The notes beneath the pieces are model-generated. The model saw only the letters and a program-made list of their open reading frames with translations. It had not been told where the DNA came from and searched no databases. Shown here piece after piece: positions 23,236 to 31,923 of a DNA stretch of 32,756 bases (position 1 is the first letter of the stretch; each line of letters begins with the position of its first letter). A program made the position numbers and the translations under genes. Source of the DNA: Bacillota bacterium (GTDB lineage Bacteria > Sysuimicrobiota > Sysuimicrobiia > Sysuimicrobiales > Segetimicrobiaceae). The stretch covers positions 1-32,756 of the forward strand of contig JAJPJL010000089.1 of NCBI GenBank assembly GCA_021324255.1, in the 5' to 3' direction.

Positions 23236-25287
23236 GTGGCGACGACCGAGGCACAGGCCAGCGCCGGACGCCGGCCGATCACGATCGAGGACCTCGTGGC
23301 GCTGCCGGTGCTCGGGGATCCGCAATACTCGCCCGACGGGTCCCTGATCGCCTACACGGTGACCCTTGCCGACCGCGGCGCGAACGCGTATCAGACCCAT
23401 ATCTGGCTCGTCCCATCCCGCGGCGGCGCGCCGCGCCAGTTGACGACGGCGAAGGCGCGGGATACCGCGCCCCGGTGGTCGCCCGACGGGTCTCGGCTGG
23501 CGTTTGTCTCCGACCGCGGCGGCGACAAGCAGATCTGGATCATCGCGGTGGGCGGCGGGGAGGCGCGGGCGATCACGCCCGGCAAGATGTCGCCCTCCGA
23601 CATCGCCTGGGCGCCGGATGGGCGCTCCATCGCGTTCGTCGGCAAGCCCCCGGCCCCGGCCGAGGCGCGCGAGGACAGCGACGTGCGCGTCATCTCGCGG
23701 CTGCGCTACAAGCAGGACGGTGAGGGCTTCTGGGACGGCCGCTGGAAGCAGATCTTCATCGTGCCGGCGGCGGGAGGCGAGCCGCGGCAGCTCACGCAGG
23801 AGAGCTGCGACCATCTCGCGCCGGCGTGGTCCCCGGACGGCGCCTGTCTCGCGTACACCGCCAATCCCGACCCGGGGGCCGACCTCACGACGGCGACCGA
23901 CCTGTGGGTCATCCCGGGGGCGGGACCCGCCGCCGGGCCGCGGCGGCTCACCCGCGGCACCGGCCCGGTCCAGGCGCCCGCGTGGTCGCCCGACGGCGCA
24001 CGCCTCGCCTACGTCGGCCACGACAACGAGTGCTGGGGCGCCACCAATTGGCGGGTCTGGGTCGTGGCCGCCGCCGGCGGCGAGCCCGTGTGCCTGACCG
24101 CAACGTTCGACCACAGCGTCGGGCACCACGTCGTGACCGATCTGCGCGCGCACCCGTCGTCGGGCGGGCTCTCCTGGTCCGGCGACGGCCGCCGGATCTT
24201 CTTCATGTTTGCCGACGGCGGGAGCACGCAGATTGGATCTGTGCCCGCGGCCGGCGGCCCGGTGCGCGTCGAGACCCGGGGGCACCACGAGTTGATCGGA
24301 TGCTCCCTGGACCGGGAACATCGGCGGATCGCGTGTATCGAGGGCGATCCGCTCAACCCCGGAGAGATTGCCGTCGCGGATTTGGGGGACGAGCCGGCGC
24401 CGCTCCGACGGTTGACCGATCACGCCGGCCCCGTGCTCCGCGGGCTCGAGCTCGCGATGCCGGAGCGGTTCGAGGTCGCCAGCGTCGATGGGTTGCGGCT
24501 CGAGGGCTGGGTGATGCGCCCCGCGGGCGCTCGGCGCGCGCCTGCGATCCTCGAGATCCACGGGGGGCCCCATGCCGCGTACGGCTACGCCTTCTTCCAT
24601 GAGTTCCAGCTCCTCGCGGCATCCGGATACGGGGTCGTCTACCTCAACCCGCGCGGCAGCCAGGGCTACGGCCAGACGTTTACCGCCGGGACGCGGCACG
24701 ATTGGGGCGGCAAGGATTACGAAGACTTGATGCGCGGCCTCGACCACGCGCTGGCCGAGCATCCCTGGATCGACGCCGACCGGCTCGGCGTGGCCGGCGG
24801 CAGCTACGGCGGCTTCATGACCAACTGGGTCATCGGGCACACCCAGCGGTTCCGCGCGGCGGTGACCATGCGCGGCATCAGCAACGCGGCGAGCCAGTGG
24901 GGGACATCCGACCTCGCCTACATGAAGGGATTCTGGGAGTATCCCGGGGAGCCGTGGGAGTCCCCGGACTTCTACCGTGAACGCTCGCCGATCACGTACG
25001 CCCCGAAGATGCGGACGCCGACGCTGATCCTGCACAGCGAGAACGACCACCGCTGCCCGATCGAGCAGGGCGAGCAGCTCTTTGTGGCGCTCCGCACGCA
25101 GGGCGTGCCCACACAGTTCGTGCGGTTCCCGAACGAGAGCCATGACCTCTCGCGCAACGGACAGCCCAAGCATCGCATCGAACGGCTGCGGCACATGCTC
25201 GCGTGGTTCGGGACGTACCTCGGGCAGGCCGGCGCCGGACCGGCCGCGGCGGCGGGCCGTCGCGAGACCGTCACGGCCGATGAGTGA
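23236..25287 (+). CDS. S9 family peptidase, prolyl-oligopeptidase / acylaminoacyl-peptidase type
   Basis: A 683-residue serine peptidase. Residues about 15-415 form a beta-propeller with repeated TolB/PD40-type blades (YSPDGSLIAYT, WSPDGSRLAFVSD, WAPDGRSIAFVG, WSPDGACLAYT, WSPDGARLAYVG, WSGDGRRIFFM). The rest is an alpha/beta-hydrolase domain with oxyanion-hole region LEIHGGPHAAYGYAF, nucleophile elbow GGSYGGFM (S523), Asp in SENDHRCPIEQ (D604) and His in NESHDLSRNG (H636), so the triad is complete. There is no signal peptide, so it is probably cytoplasmic, releasing residues from short peptides. GTG at 23236 is chosen because GGAGG lies 11 bases upstream; ATG 23167 would add 23 residues without a ribosome site. 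Confidence 0.92.
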   Translation: MATTEAQASAGRRPITIEDLVALPVLGDPQYSPDGSLIAYTVTLADRGANAYQTHIWLVPSRGGAPRQLTTAKARDTAPRWSPDGSRLAFVSDRGGDKQIWIIAVGGGEARAITPGKMSPSDIAWAPDGRSIAFVGKPPAPAEAREDSDVRVISRLRYKQDGEGFWDGRWKQIFIVPAAGGEPRQLTQESCDHLAPAWSPDGACLAYTANPDPGADLTTATDLWVIPGAGPAAGPRRLTRGTGPVQAPAWSPDGARLAYVGHDNECWGATNWRVWVVAAAGGEPVCLTATFDHSVGHHVVTDLRAHPSSGGLSWSGDGRRIFFMFADGGSTQIGSVPAAGGPVRVETRGHHELIGCSLDREHRRIACIEGDPLNPGEIAVADLGDEPAPLRRLTDHAGPVLRGLELAMPERFEVASVDGLRLEGWVMRPAGARRAPAILEIHGGPHAAYGYAFFHEFQLLAASGYGVVYLNPRGSQGYGQTFTAGTRHDWGGKDYEDLMRGLDHALAEHPWIDADRLGVAGGSYGGFMTNWVIGHTQRFRAAVTMRGISNAASQWGTSDLAYMKGFWEYPGEPWESPDFYRERSPITYAPKMRTPTLILHSENDHRCPIEQGEQLFVALRTQGVPTQFVRFPNESHDLSRNGQPKHRIERLRHMLAWFGTYLGQAGAGPAAAAGRRETVTADE

Positions 25288-25299
25288 GCGCCCCGCGGC

Positions 25300-25860
25300 G
25301 TGACCCGGATCTACACTCGCAGCGGCGACGGCGGGGACACCGGGCTCTTCGGCGGGCAGCGCGTCAGGAAGGACGACCTGCGCGTGCGCGCCTACGGCGC
25401 GGTGGACGAAGCCAACGCATCGATCGGCGCGGCGCGCGCCGCGGCGCCCGGTCCGGAGATCGACGCGGTGCTGGCGCGGGTGCAACACCACCTGTTCGAT
25501 CTCGGCGCGGAGCTCGCGACACCGCCCGCGGCGCCGCAGGCCGCGGCCGCCCATGTCCCCCGGGTCGCGCCCGAGTGGGTCGCCGCGCTGGAGCGGGACA
25601 TCGACCGCTTCGAGGACGCCCTGCCGCCGCTGCGCGCCTTTATCCTGCCCGGCGGCACGCCGGGAGCCGCGGCGCTGCACGTCGCCCGGACGGTCGTCCG
25701 CCGCGCCGAGCGCGACATCGTGACGCTGGCGGCGGCGTCGCCCGTCAATCCCGACCTGATCAAGTTCATCAACCGGCTCTCGGACCTGCTCTTCGTCCTG
25801 GCGCGCGCGGCGAACCACCGGACGGGCGCCGGCGACGTGACGTGGTCGCCGACGCGATAG
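25300..25860 (+). CDS. Cob(I)alamin adenosyltransferase, PduO type
   Basis: A 186-residue helical-bundle enzyme that transfers the adenosyl group of ATP to cob(I)alamin, producing coenzyme B12. The ATP-binding N-terminus TRIYTRSGDGGDTGLFGGQRV is diagnostic. It is followed by RVRAYGAVDEANASIGAAR, LFDLGAELATP, the helix with HVARTVVRRAERD and PDLIKFINRLSDLLFVLARAAN, all typical of PduO/CobA2-type (EutT-unrelated) transferases. It starts at GTG 12 bp after the peptidase stop and is probably co-transcribed with it. There is no cobalamin riboswitch upstream and no other B12 gene here, so the supplied enzyme (for example a mutase or class II reductase) is elsewhere. Confidence 0.92.
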   Translation: MTRIYTRSGDGGDTGLFGGQRVRKDDLRVRAYGAVDEANASIGAARAAAPGPEIDAVLARVQHHLFDLGAELATPPAAPQAAAAHVPRVAPEWVAALERDIDRFEDALPPLRAFILPGGTPGAAALHVARTVVRRAERDIVTLAAASPVNPDLIKFINRLSDLLFVLARAANHRTGAGDVTWSPTR

Positions 25861-26041
25861 CGCGCCGTCCCGGCGCGGATCGGCCGCGCGCGCTCCCCCG
25901 TCCGTCCCCGGCCACCATGTGCGCGCTGCGCCCGGCCGGAGCGCCGCGGCGGCCGGCCTCGGCGAGGGGAGGAGACGTCCAGCCGGTGCCCGAAGCAGCA
26001 TAAGAGCGTCGCACCGCAAGTCAGGCATCCGGACGGTTCCC

Positions 26042-26770
26042 ATGGCTGACCAGGCAGCCGCGCATTCGTACGCCCCGGAATATCCGTGGTGGCTCCAGCC
26101 CGTCGCAACGGTCGTCATCTTGAGCGCGTTCGCCCTGTATTCGATCTGGGTCGCACTCCAGGGGCGCGGCTACGCGGCGCCATACCTGTCGCCGTTCTAC
26201 TCGCCGCCCGTGCGCGTGGGCGGGATCCCGATCTCGCCGGCGTGGTGGGTCGTGTGGGTGCCGGCGGGCTTCCGGGCGACCTGTTACTACTACCGCAAGG
26301 CGTATTACCGATCGTTCTTCCGCGATCCGGTCTCGTGCATGATCGGCGAGTCACGGCGGCGCTACGCGGGCGAGACCGCGTTCCCGTTCATCCTCAACAA
26401 CCTGCACCGGTTTCTCCTGTATCTCGCCATCATCGTGCTCGCGTTTCTCTGGCGCGATACGGTCGCGGCGTTCTTCTTCGACGGCCGGTTCGGGGTCCAT
26501 CTCGGCTCGCTCTTGTTCCTCGTCAACGTCGTGCTCCTCACCGGTTACACGGTCGGGTGCCACGCATTCAGGCACATGGTCGGGGGCAATCTCGACTGCT
26601 ATTCGTGCGCCCGGGGCGGCCGCGTCCGCTACCGCCTCTGGCAGTGGGTCAATCCATTCAACCACCGGCACGCGCCGTGGGCGTGGGCGAGCCTGTTTTC
26701 GGTCGCGGCCGCCGACGTCTACGTACGCTTGCTCATGGCCGGGGTGATCTCGGATCCGAAGCTGTTCTAA
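26042..26770 (+). CDS. Succinate dehydrogenase membrane anchor, mycobacterial Sdh1-like
   Basis: A 242-residue integral membrane protein with about five hydrophobic segments (roughly 18-39, 65-78, 117-137, 153-172, 211-233). It precedes sdhA and sdhB. The C-terminal half, GCHAFRHMVGGNLDCYSC (172-189), RVRYRLWQWVNPFNHRHAPWAW and ADVYVRLLMAG, resembles the single large anchor of mycobacterial Sdh1-type complexes rather than the usual SdhC/SdhD pair. Conserved-looking cysteines and histidines are C81, C99, H122, C173, H174, H178, C186, C189, H208 and H210. Some Sdh1-type anchors have been reported to hold a membrane-embedded Rieske-type cluster, and these residues are candidate ligands here. Its likely job is quinone reduction and anchoring of SdhAB; the resemblance is from memory, not from a search. 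Confidence 0.72.
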   Translation: MADQAAAHSYAPEYPWWLQPVATVVILSAFALYSIWVALQGRGYAAPYLSPFYSPPVRVGGIPISPAWWVVWVPAGFRATCYYYRKAYYRSFFRDPVSCMIGESRRRYAGETAFPFILNNLHRFLLYLAIIVLAFLWRDTVAAFFFDGRFGVHLGSLLFLVNVVLLTGYTVGCHAFRHMVGGNLDCYSCARGGRVRYRLWQWVNPFNHRHAPWAWASLFSVAAADVYVRLLMAGVISDPKLF

Positions 26771-27114
26771 CGCGGCGTCGCTCATGTGCGACAAGAGGAG
26801 AAGGGGCCGAGCGGCCGGACGTCCCTGCTCACGCCGTAGAGAGCGGGCGTTGGTCTCGGCCCTCATGAAATCCAATCCAGCGAGGGCCTCGACCCCTCCG
26901 GCGGCTGTGGCCGCCTCCGGTCGACGCCGGCGATGGCTATATGTGGGTGGCCTCACCCTACATGCGCTGCTGACGAACCGAATAGACGGATGTGTGAGGC
27001 GTCGTGCGTGGAGCGGAGGTCAGGTCTGCCTGGCTCCAACGCTTGCGGAAATACCGCAACGGTGCACGAGCGCTGCGCGGCGGTGCCGCACCGCGAGGGG
27101 GAGGGTGCGTCCGG
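26771..27114 (+). other. Intergenic region between the Sdh anchor and sdhA
   Basis: A 344-bp gap with no convincing gene; the open frames are Arg-rich and lack ribosome sites or family features. It is noticeably less GC-rich in the middle (26930-27000). A small hairpin, TTGCGG/CCGCAA around an AAATA loop (27043-27059), sits about 37 bp before the sdhA ribosome site. A GGCGGC/GGCCGCC-type inverted repeat lies near 26898-26913. I cannot name a promoter with confidence. Confidence 0.5.
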
Positions 27115-28836
27115 GTGGCTGACTGGTACGAAGCCCGCCGGTACGATGTGCTGGTCGTCGGCGCGGGGGGCGCGGGCCTGCGCGCGGCAATCGCCGCCGC
27201 CGAGGCCGGCGTCAAGGTCGGCCTCGTCTGCAAGTCGCTGCTCGGCAAGGCGCACACGGTGATGGCCGAGGGGGGGATCGCCGCCGCCCTCGGCAACGTC
27301 GATGCCAAGGACAGCTGGGAAGTGCACTTTGCGGACACGATGCGCGGCGGGCAGCGAATCAACGACTACCGGATGGTCGAGATCTTCGCCAAGGAAGCGC
27401 CCGAGCGGGTCTACGAGCTGGAGCGCTGGGGCGGGCTGTTCGACCGGACGCCCGACGGCAAGATCTTGCAGCGGCCGTTCGGCGCGCACACCTACCGGCG
27501 GCTCTGCCACGTCGGCGATCGCACGGGGCTGGAGCTGATCCGGACGCTCCAGGATCGCGCGGTGCACAGCGGGGTCGAGGTCCTGATGGAGGTGACGCTC
27601 AGCCGGTTGCTCAAGGACGGCGACCGCGTCGCCGGCGCGTTCGGCTACCGCCGGGAGGACGGGCGGTTTATCGTGATCGGCGCCAAGGCCGTCATCCTCG
27701 CCACGGGCGGCTGGGGAAAGGTTTACAAGGTGACCAGCAACTCCTGGGAGTGCACCGGCGACGGCTGCGCCATGGCGTACGAGGCCGGCGCCGAGCTCAT
27801 GGACATGGAAATGGTGCAGTTCCACCCCACGGGCATGGTGTGGCCGCCCGGCGTGCGCGGCATCCTCGTGACCGAGGCGGTGCGGGGGGAGGGCGGCATT
27901 CTCCGCAACGCGAAGGGCGAGCGCTTCATGCAGGCGTACGATCCGAAGAAGCTCGAGCTCAGCAGCCGGGACGTGGTCTCCCGGTCCATCTATAAGGAAG
28001 TCGAGGCCGGGCGCGGAAGCCCGCACGGCGGCGCGTTCCTCGACATCTCGCACCGCGGAGCGGAGTACATCAAAAAGAAGCTCCCCAGCATGTACGAGCA
28101 GTTTCTCAAGCTCGCCGACGTGGACATTACGAAGGGACCGATGGAGGTCGCGCCCACGATTCACTACGTCATGGGCGGCGTGCGGGTCGCGCCGGGCGAG
28201 GGCGCCTCCACCGTTCCCGGACTGTTCGCGGCCGGCGAGGTGGCCGCGGGGTTGCACGGGGCCAACCGGCTCGGCGGCAACTCGCTCAGCGACCTCGTCG
28301 TGTTCGGCAAGCGGGCCGGCGAACACGCCGCGCGCTATGTCAAGGGCCTGGACCGCGCTCCCCGCATCGACGACGGCCAGGCGGACGAGGAGCGGCGGCT
28401 GCTGCTGCGGCCCTTCGACTCCGGCAACACCGAAAATCCCTACGAGCTGCACGCCGACCTGCAGGAGGTCATGGGCACCCACGCCGGCATCGCCCGGACC
28501 GGCGACGGGCTGCGCGCCGGCCTGGATAAGATCCTGAGCCTGCAGGAGCGGGCGGAGCGCATGCGCGCGGCCGGCTCGCCGCTGTACAATCCCGGCTGGC
28601 ACGCCTGCCGGGACGTGCGCTTCATGCTGACCCTGTGCGAGGCCATCCTGCGCTCCGCGATCGAGCGAACCGAGAGCCGCGGCGCGCACTGGCGCCTCGA
28701 CTTCCCTGATCAGGACGCGGGGTGGGGGCGCAAGAACCTGGTGGTGCGGCGCGGCGACGCCGGCATGACGGTCTCGACGCGTCCCGTGCCCGAGATGCCG
28801 TCCGGGCTCGCGCGGCTGCTCGAGGCAACGGCATGA
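27115..28836 (+). CDS. sdhA: Succinate dehydrogenase / fumarate reductase flavoprotein subunit
   Basis: A 573-residue FAD subunit that oxidises succinate to fumarate. The dinucleotide-binding motif is YDVLVVGAGGAGLRAAIAAAEAG (10-32, two segments); the covalent-FAD histidine is H47 in GKAHTVMAEGG. Further signatures are QRPFGAHTYRRLCHVGDRTG, AVILATGGWGKVY, the catalytic region MVQFHPTGMVWPPG with VTEAVRGEGGIL, APTIHYVMGGVRV, and LFAAGEVAAGLHGANRLGGNSLSD. GTG at 27115 is chosen because GGGGGAGGG ends nine bases upstream; the frame is open to 27004 but that part is Arg/Gly-rich. SdhA rather than fumarate reductase is inferred from the TCA neighbours. It is followed by sdhB after 13 bp. Confidence 0.95.
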   Translation: MADWYEARRYDVLVVGAGGAGLRAAIAAAEAGVKVGLVCKSLLGKAHTVMAEGGIAAALGNVDAKDSWEVHFADTMRGGQRINDYRMVEIFAKEAPERVYELERWGGLFDRTPDGKILQRPFGAHTYRRLCHVGDRTGLELIRTLQDRAVHSGVEVLMEVTLSRLLKDGDRVAGAFGYRREDGRFIVIGAKAVILATGGWGKVYKVTSNSWECTGDGCAMAYEAGAELMDMEMVQFHPTGMVWPPGVRGILVTEAVRGEGGILRNAKGERFMQAYDPKKLELSSRDVVSRSIYKEVEAGRGSPHGGAFLDISHRGAEYIKKKLPSMYEQFLKLADVDITKGPMEVAPTIHYVMGGVRVAPGEGASTVPGLFAAGEVAAGLHGANRLGGNSLSDLVVFGKRAGEHAARYVKGLDRAPRIDDGQADEERRLLLRPFDSGNTENPYELHADLQEVMGTHAGIARTGDGLRAGLDKILSLQERAERMRAAGSPLYNPGWHACRDVRFMLTLCEAILRSAIERTESRGAHWRLDFPDQDAGWGRKNLVVRRGDAGMTVSTRPVPEMPSGLARLLEATA

Positions 28837-28849
28837 GATGGGGGCGGCC

Positions 28850-29602
28850 ATGACCGAGGCGACGCTGCACGTCTTCCGGGGCGACAAGACGGGCGGTGAG
28901 CTGCGCCCGTATCAGGTGCCGCTCACCGAGGGCATGGTCGTGCTCGACGCCATCCATTACATCCAGCAGCACGAGGACGCCACGCTCGCGTGCCGGTGGA
29001 ACTGCAAGGCGGCGAAGTGCGGCTCCTGCGGCGCCGAGGTCAACGGCAAGCCCCGGTTGATGTGCAAGACGCGGCTCGACCAGTTCAAGGGGCACCCCGT
29101 GACGGTGCGGCCGCTCGCGGCGTTCCCCTTGATCAAAGACCTGGTCACCGATGTGTCGTGGAACTATCGGGTGAACCAGGAGATCCCGCCGTTCACGCCC
29201 GCCCGGGACGACACGGGCCCCTGGCGCATGTACCCGGAAGACGTGGACCGGATGTTCGAGTTTCGCAGGTGCATCGAGTGCTTCCTGTGCCAGGACGTGT
29301 GCCACGTGCTTCGCGAGCACGACGGCACGTCGCGGTATTACGGACCGCGCTTCATGGTCCGCATCGCCGGGCTGGAGATGCATCCCAAGGACACCGTGTC
29401 GCGCGCGCACCTGCTGCGGGGGCGCGGCGGCATCGGCTTCTGCAACATCACGAAGTGCTGCGAGGAGGTCTGCCCCGAGGAGATTCACATTACGGACAAC
29501 GCCATCATCCCCCTCAAGGAGCGCGTCGCGGACGAGTACTTCGACCCGTGGCGCGCGCTCCTGCGCGCGTTCGGCGGGCGCAGGGAGCCGCGGGGGACCT
29601 GA
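28850..29602 (+). CDS. sdhB: Succinate dehydrogenase / fumarate reductase iron-sulfur subunit
   Basis: A 250-residue electron-transfer subunit with three clusters. The 2Fe-2S ligands are C52, C57, C60 and C72 ([14 protein letters not shown]...LMC). The 4Fe-4S cluster uses C141, C144 and C147 of [11 protein letters not shown] plus C208. The 3Fe-4S cluster uses C151, C198 and C204. The spacings of the last six cysteines (47, 6 and 4 residues apart at the C-terminal side) are the same as in well-studied SdhB proteins, so all clusters should form. ATG at 28850 has GGGGGCGG just upstream; an in-frame ATG at 28838 would add four residues. Encoded 13 bp after sdhA, passing electrons from FAD to the anchor encoded at 26042. 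Confidence 0.95.
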   Translation: MTEATLHVFRGDKTGGELRPYQVPLTEGMVVLDAIHYIQQHEDATLACRWNCKAAKCGSCGAEVNGKPRLMCKTRLDQFKGHPVTVRPLAAFPLIKDLVTDVSWNYRVNQEIPPFTPARDDTGPWRMYPEDVDRMFEFRRCIECFLCQDVCHVLREHDGTSRYYGPRFMVRIAGLEMHPKDTVSRAHLLRGRGGIGFCNITKCCEEVCPEEIHITDNAIIPLKERVADEYFDPWRALLRAFGGRREPRGT

Positions 29603-29666
29603 TCCTGCGGGCGGCGGCCGGCGCTCCGCCGCGGCCGCCGCCCTACTCCGACCGAGGAGCCGCGAG

Positions 29667-30911
29667 ATGCCGACGTTCGACTCGCTGACCCCGCCCACGG
29701 ACGGCGCCGCGATCGAGATCCGCGACAATGCGCTGCACGTGCCCGCCACGCCGATCATCCCGTACATCGAGGGCGATGGGACCGGGCCGGACATCTGGAA
29801 GGCCACCGTGCGCGTGCTCGACGCGGCGGTGGCCAAGGCGTACGGGACCAAGCGCCGGATCGTGTGGTTCGAGGTCTTCGCCGGGGAGAAGGCGTTTCAC
29901 CGGTTCACCACGTGGCTGCCCGAGGACACGCTGCGGGCGTTTTCGCACTACGTCGTTGGGATCAAGGGGCCGCTCACGACACCGGTCGGCGGGGGCATCC
30001 GCAGCCTGAACGTCGCGCTACGGCAGCTCCTCGACCTCTACGCCTGCGTGCGGCCCGTGCGGCACTTCGTCAACGTGCCCAGCCCGGTGCGGCGTCCCGA
30101 GGACGTGGATCTCGTCATCTTCCGCGAAAACAGCGAGGACATCTACGTCGGGTACGAGTTCGCGAGCGGGACCCCCGAGGCGAAGCGGCTGATCGAGTTC
30201 GTGAATGCGGAATTCAAGTGGAGCGTCCGCCCCGACTCCGGCGTCGGGCTCAAGCCGATGAGCCCGTTTGGGAGCAAGCGCCTCGTGCGGAAGGCGATCC
30301 AGTACGCGATCGACCGCAAGCGCAAGAGCGTCACCCTGGTCCACAAGGGCAATATCATGAAGTACACGGAGGGGGCCTTCAAGGACTGGGGGTACGCGCT
30401 CGCGCGCGAGGAGTTTGGCGACGTCACGATCTCCTGGGACGAGGTCGAGCGCAAGCACGACGGCGTGGTCCCGCCCGGCAAGATTGTGATCCAAGACTAC
30501 ATCGCTGACGTGACGTTTCAGCACGTGCTCACGCGGCCGAAATCGTTCGACGTGATCGCGACCGGCAACCTCAACGGCGACTACCTGTCCGACGCCGTCG
30601 CGGCGCAGGTCGGCGGGATCGGCATGGCGCCGGGCGGCAACCTGAGCGACTTTCACGCGGTGTTCGAGGCCACACACGGGACCGCGCCGAAGTACGCGAA
30701 CCAGGACAAGGTCAACCCCGGCTCGCTCATTCTTTCGGGGGTCATGATGCTCGAGCACCTCGGATGGTCCGAGGCGGCGGAGACGGTCGTGCGCGGCCTC
30801 GAGGCGGCGTTCCGCAAGAAGATCGTCACGTACGATCTCGCGCGGTTGATGTCCGGCGCCCGCGAGGTGCGCACGAGCGAGTTTGCGACCGCGGTCATCG
30901 AGGAATTCTAG
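29667..30911 (+). CDS. icd: Isocitrate dehydrogenase, NADP-dependent
   Basis: A 414-residue enzyme oxidising and decarboxylating isocitrate to 2-oxoglutarate. [16 protein letters not shown] opens the Rossmann-like domain. [25 protein letters not shown] holds the substrate-binding Ser (S113, the residue phosphorylated in the E. coli enzyme) and Arg residues. [32 protein letters not shown] and [22 protein letters not shown] follow. The cofactor site [17 protein letters not shown] has the Lys-Tyr pair typical of NADP-specific enzymes. It starts at ATG with GAGGAG upstream, 64 bp after sdhB. Full length and apparently intact. Confidence 0.95.
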   Translation: MPTFDSLTPPTDGAAIEIRDNALHVPATPIIPYIEGDGTGPDIWKATVRVLDAAVAKAYGTKRRIVWFEVFAGEKAFHRFTTWLPEDTLRAFSHYVVGIKGPLTTPVGGGIRSLNVALRQLLDLYACVRPVRHFVNVPSPVRRPEDVDLVIFRENSEDIYVGYEFASGTPEAKRLIEFVNAEFKWSVRPDSGVGLKPMSPFGSKRLVRKAIQYAIDRKRKSVTLVHKGNIMKYTEGAFKDWGYALAREEFGDVTISWDEVERKHDGVVPPGKIVIQDYIADVTFQHVLTRPKSFDVIATGNLNGDYLSDAVAAQVGGIGMAPGGNLSDFHAVFEATHGTAPKYANQDKVNPGSLILSGVMMLEHLGWSEAAETVVRGLEAAFRKKIVTYDLARLMSGAREVRTSEFATAVIEEF

Positions 30912-30974
30912 GCGGTCCCGGGCAGCCCGGGTCGAGAACGGCGGCACGCCGGGGGGCGCGCAAAGGAGACGTTC

Positions 30975-31919
30975 GTGGTCGTGAAACGGCCGAAGGTCAG
31001 CATCGTGGGAACCGGGAACGTCGGCCACTCGGCGGCCCAGTGGCTCGTGTCGCGGCGGGTCGCGGACGTGGTGCTCGTCGACGTGATCGAGGGCATGCCG
31101 CAGGGCAAGGCCCTCGATCTGGCGCAGGCGGGCCCCATCGAGGGGTTCGACCTCGCGGTCACCGGGACGAACGACTACGACGACACCGCGGGCTCCGACG
31201 TGGTCGTCATCGTGGCCGGCGTCGCCCGCAAGCCGGGCATGAGCCGCGAGGACCTGCTGCACACGAACGCCGGCATCGTCACCGCCGTCACGCGGGAGGT
31301 GGCCCGGCGGTCTCCCGCGGCGCGTCTCATCGTCGTGACCAATCCGCTCGACGTGATGGTCTACCTGGCGTACCAGGCCAGCGGGTTCCCCGCGGCGCGG
31401 GTCATGGGGCAGAGCGGGGCGCTCGACAGCACCCGCTTCCGGACGTTCATCGCGCGCGAGCTCGGCGTCTCGGTGCGCGACGTGGCCGCGCTGGTGATCG
31501 GCGCGCACAGCGACACGCACATGGTGCCCCTCCCGAGCCTCGCCACGGTGGGCGGGATCCCCCTGCGGCTGCTGCTGCCGCCGGAGCGGATCGCCGCGCT
31601 CGTCGAGCGGACGCGCCGGGGCGGAGCGGAGATCGTGGGGTTGCTCAAGACCGGCAGCGCGTTCTTCGCGCCCGGGGCGGCGATCTGCGAGATGGTCGAG
31701 GCGATCCTCCAGGACCGCAAGCGGGTGATCCCGGTGTCGGCGTACCTCACCGGACAGTACGGCGTCCGCGACCTGTACGTCGGGGTGCCGGCGCTCCTCG
31801 GCGCCGGCGGCGTGGAGCGCATCTTCGAGATCCCGCTCGAGGGTGCGGAGCGGGCCGCGTTTGACGCCGCGGTGGCCAGCATCCGGGAGAACGTCGCGCT
31901 CGCCGGCGTGAAAGGGTAG
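30975..31919 (+). CDS. mdh: Malate dehydrogenase, LDH-like NAD type
   Basis: A 314-residue enzyme oxidising malate to oxaloacetate. The NAD motif is VSIVGTGNVGHSAAQWL, with the acidic D36 in VVLVDVIEG. R85 and R91 in GVARKPGMSREDLL mark malate rather than lactate specificity. VVTNPLDVMVYLAYQASGF, GQSGALDSTRFRTFIA (D151, R154) and the catalytic H178 in VIGAHSDTHMVPLPS follow. The catalytic loop has one extra residue compared with the usual G-x-H-G-D-x-M-V-P pattern. AAAGGAG lies six bases before the GTG start. It is 63 bp after icd and four bp before sucC. Confidence 0.94.
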   Translation: MVVKRPKVSIVGTGNVGHSAAQWLVSRRVADVVLVDVIEGMPQGKALDLAQAGPIEGFDLAVTGTNDYDDTAGSDVVVIVAGVARKPGMSREDLLHTNAGIVTAVTREVARRSPAARLIVVTNPLDVMVYLAYQASGFPAARVMGQSGALDSTRFRTFIARELGVSVRDVAALVIGAHSDTHMVPLPSLATVGGIPLRLLLPPERIAALVERTRRGGAEIVGLLKTGSAFFAPGAAICEMVEAILQDRKRVIPVSAYLTGQYGVRDLYVGVPALLGAGGVERIFEIPLEGAERAAFDAAVASIRENVALAGVKG

Positions 31920-31923
31920 GCGG

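Noticed and set aside
25861-26041. Possible cobalamin riboswitch or other structured leader between the adenosyltransferase and the Sdh anchor
   Set aside because: Only a short CGCGCCG/CGGCGCG hairpin right after the stop is visible; no B12-box-like sequence or other riboswitch core was found.
21547-26118. A 1523-codon open frame on the minus strand
   Set aside because: It lies opposite hisF, hisIE, the phosphoesterase, the peptidase and the adenosyltransferase. It is Arg/Ala/Gly/Val-rich without domains; long antisense frames are expected at this GC content.
26784-27122. A 112-codon frame in the gap before sdhA
   Set aside because: Arg-rich, no ribosome site, no recognisable feature, and it overlaps the sdhA ribosome site and start.
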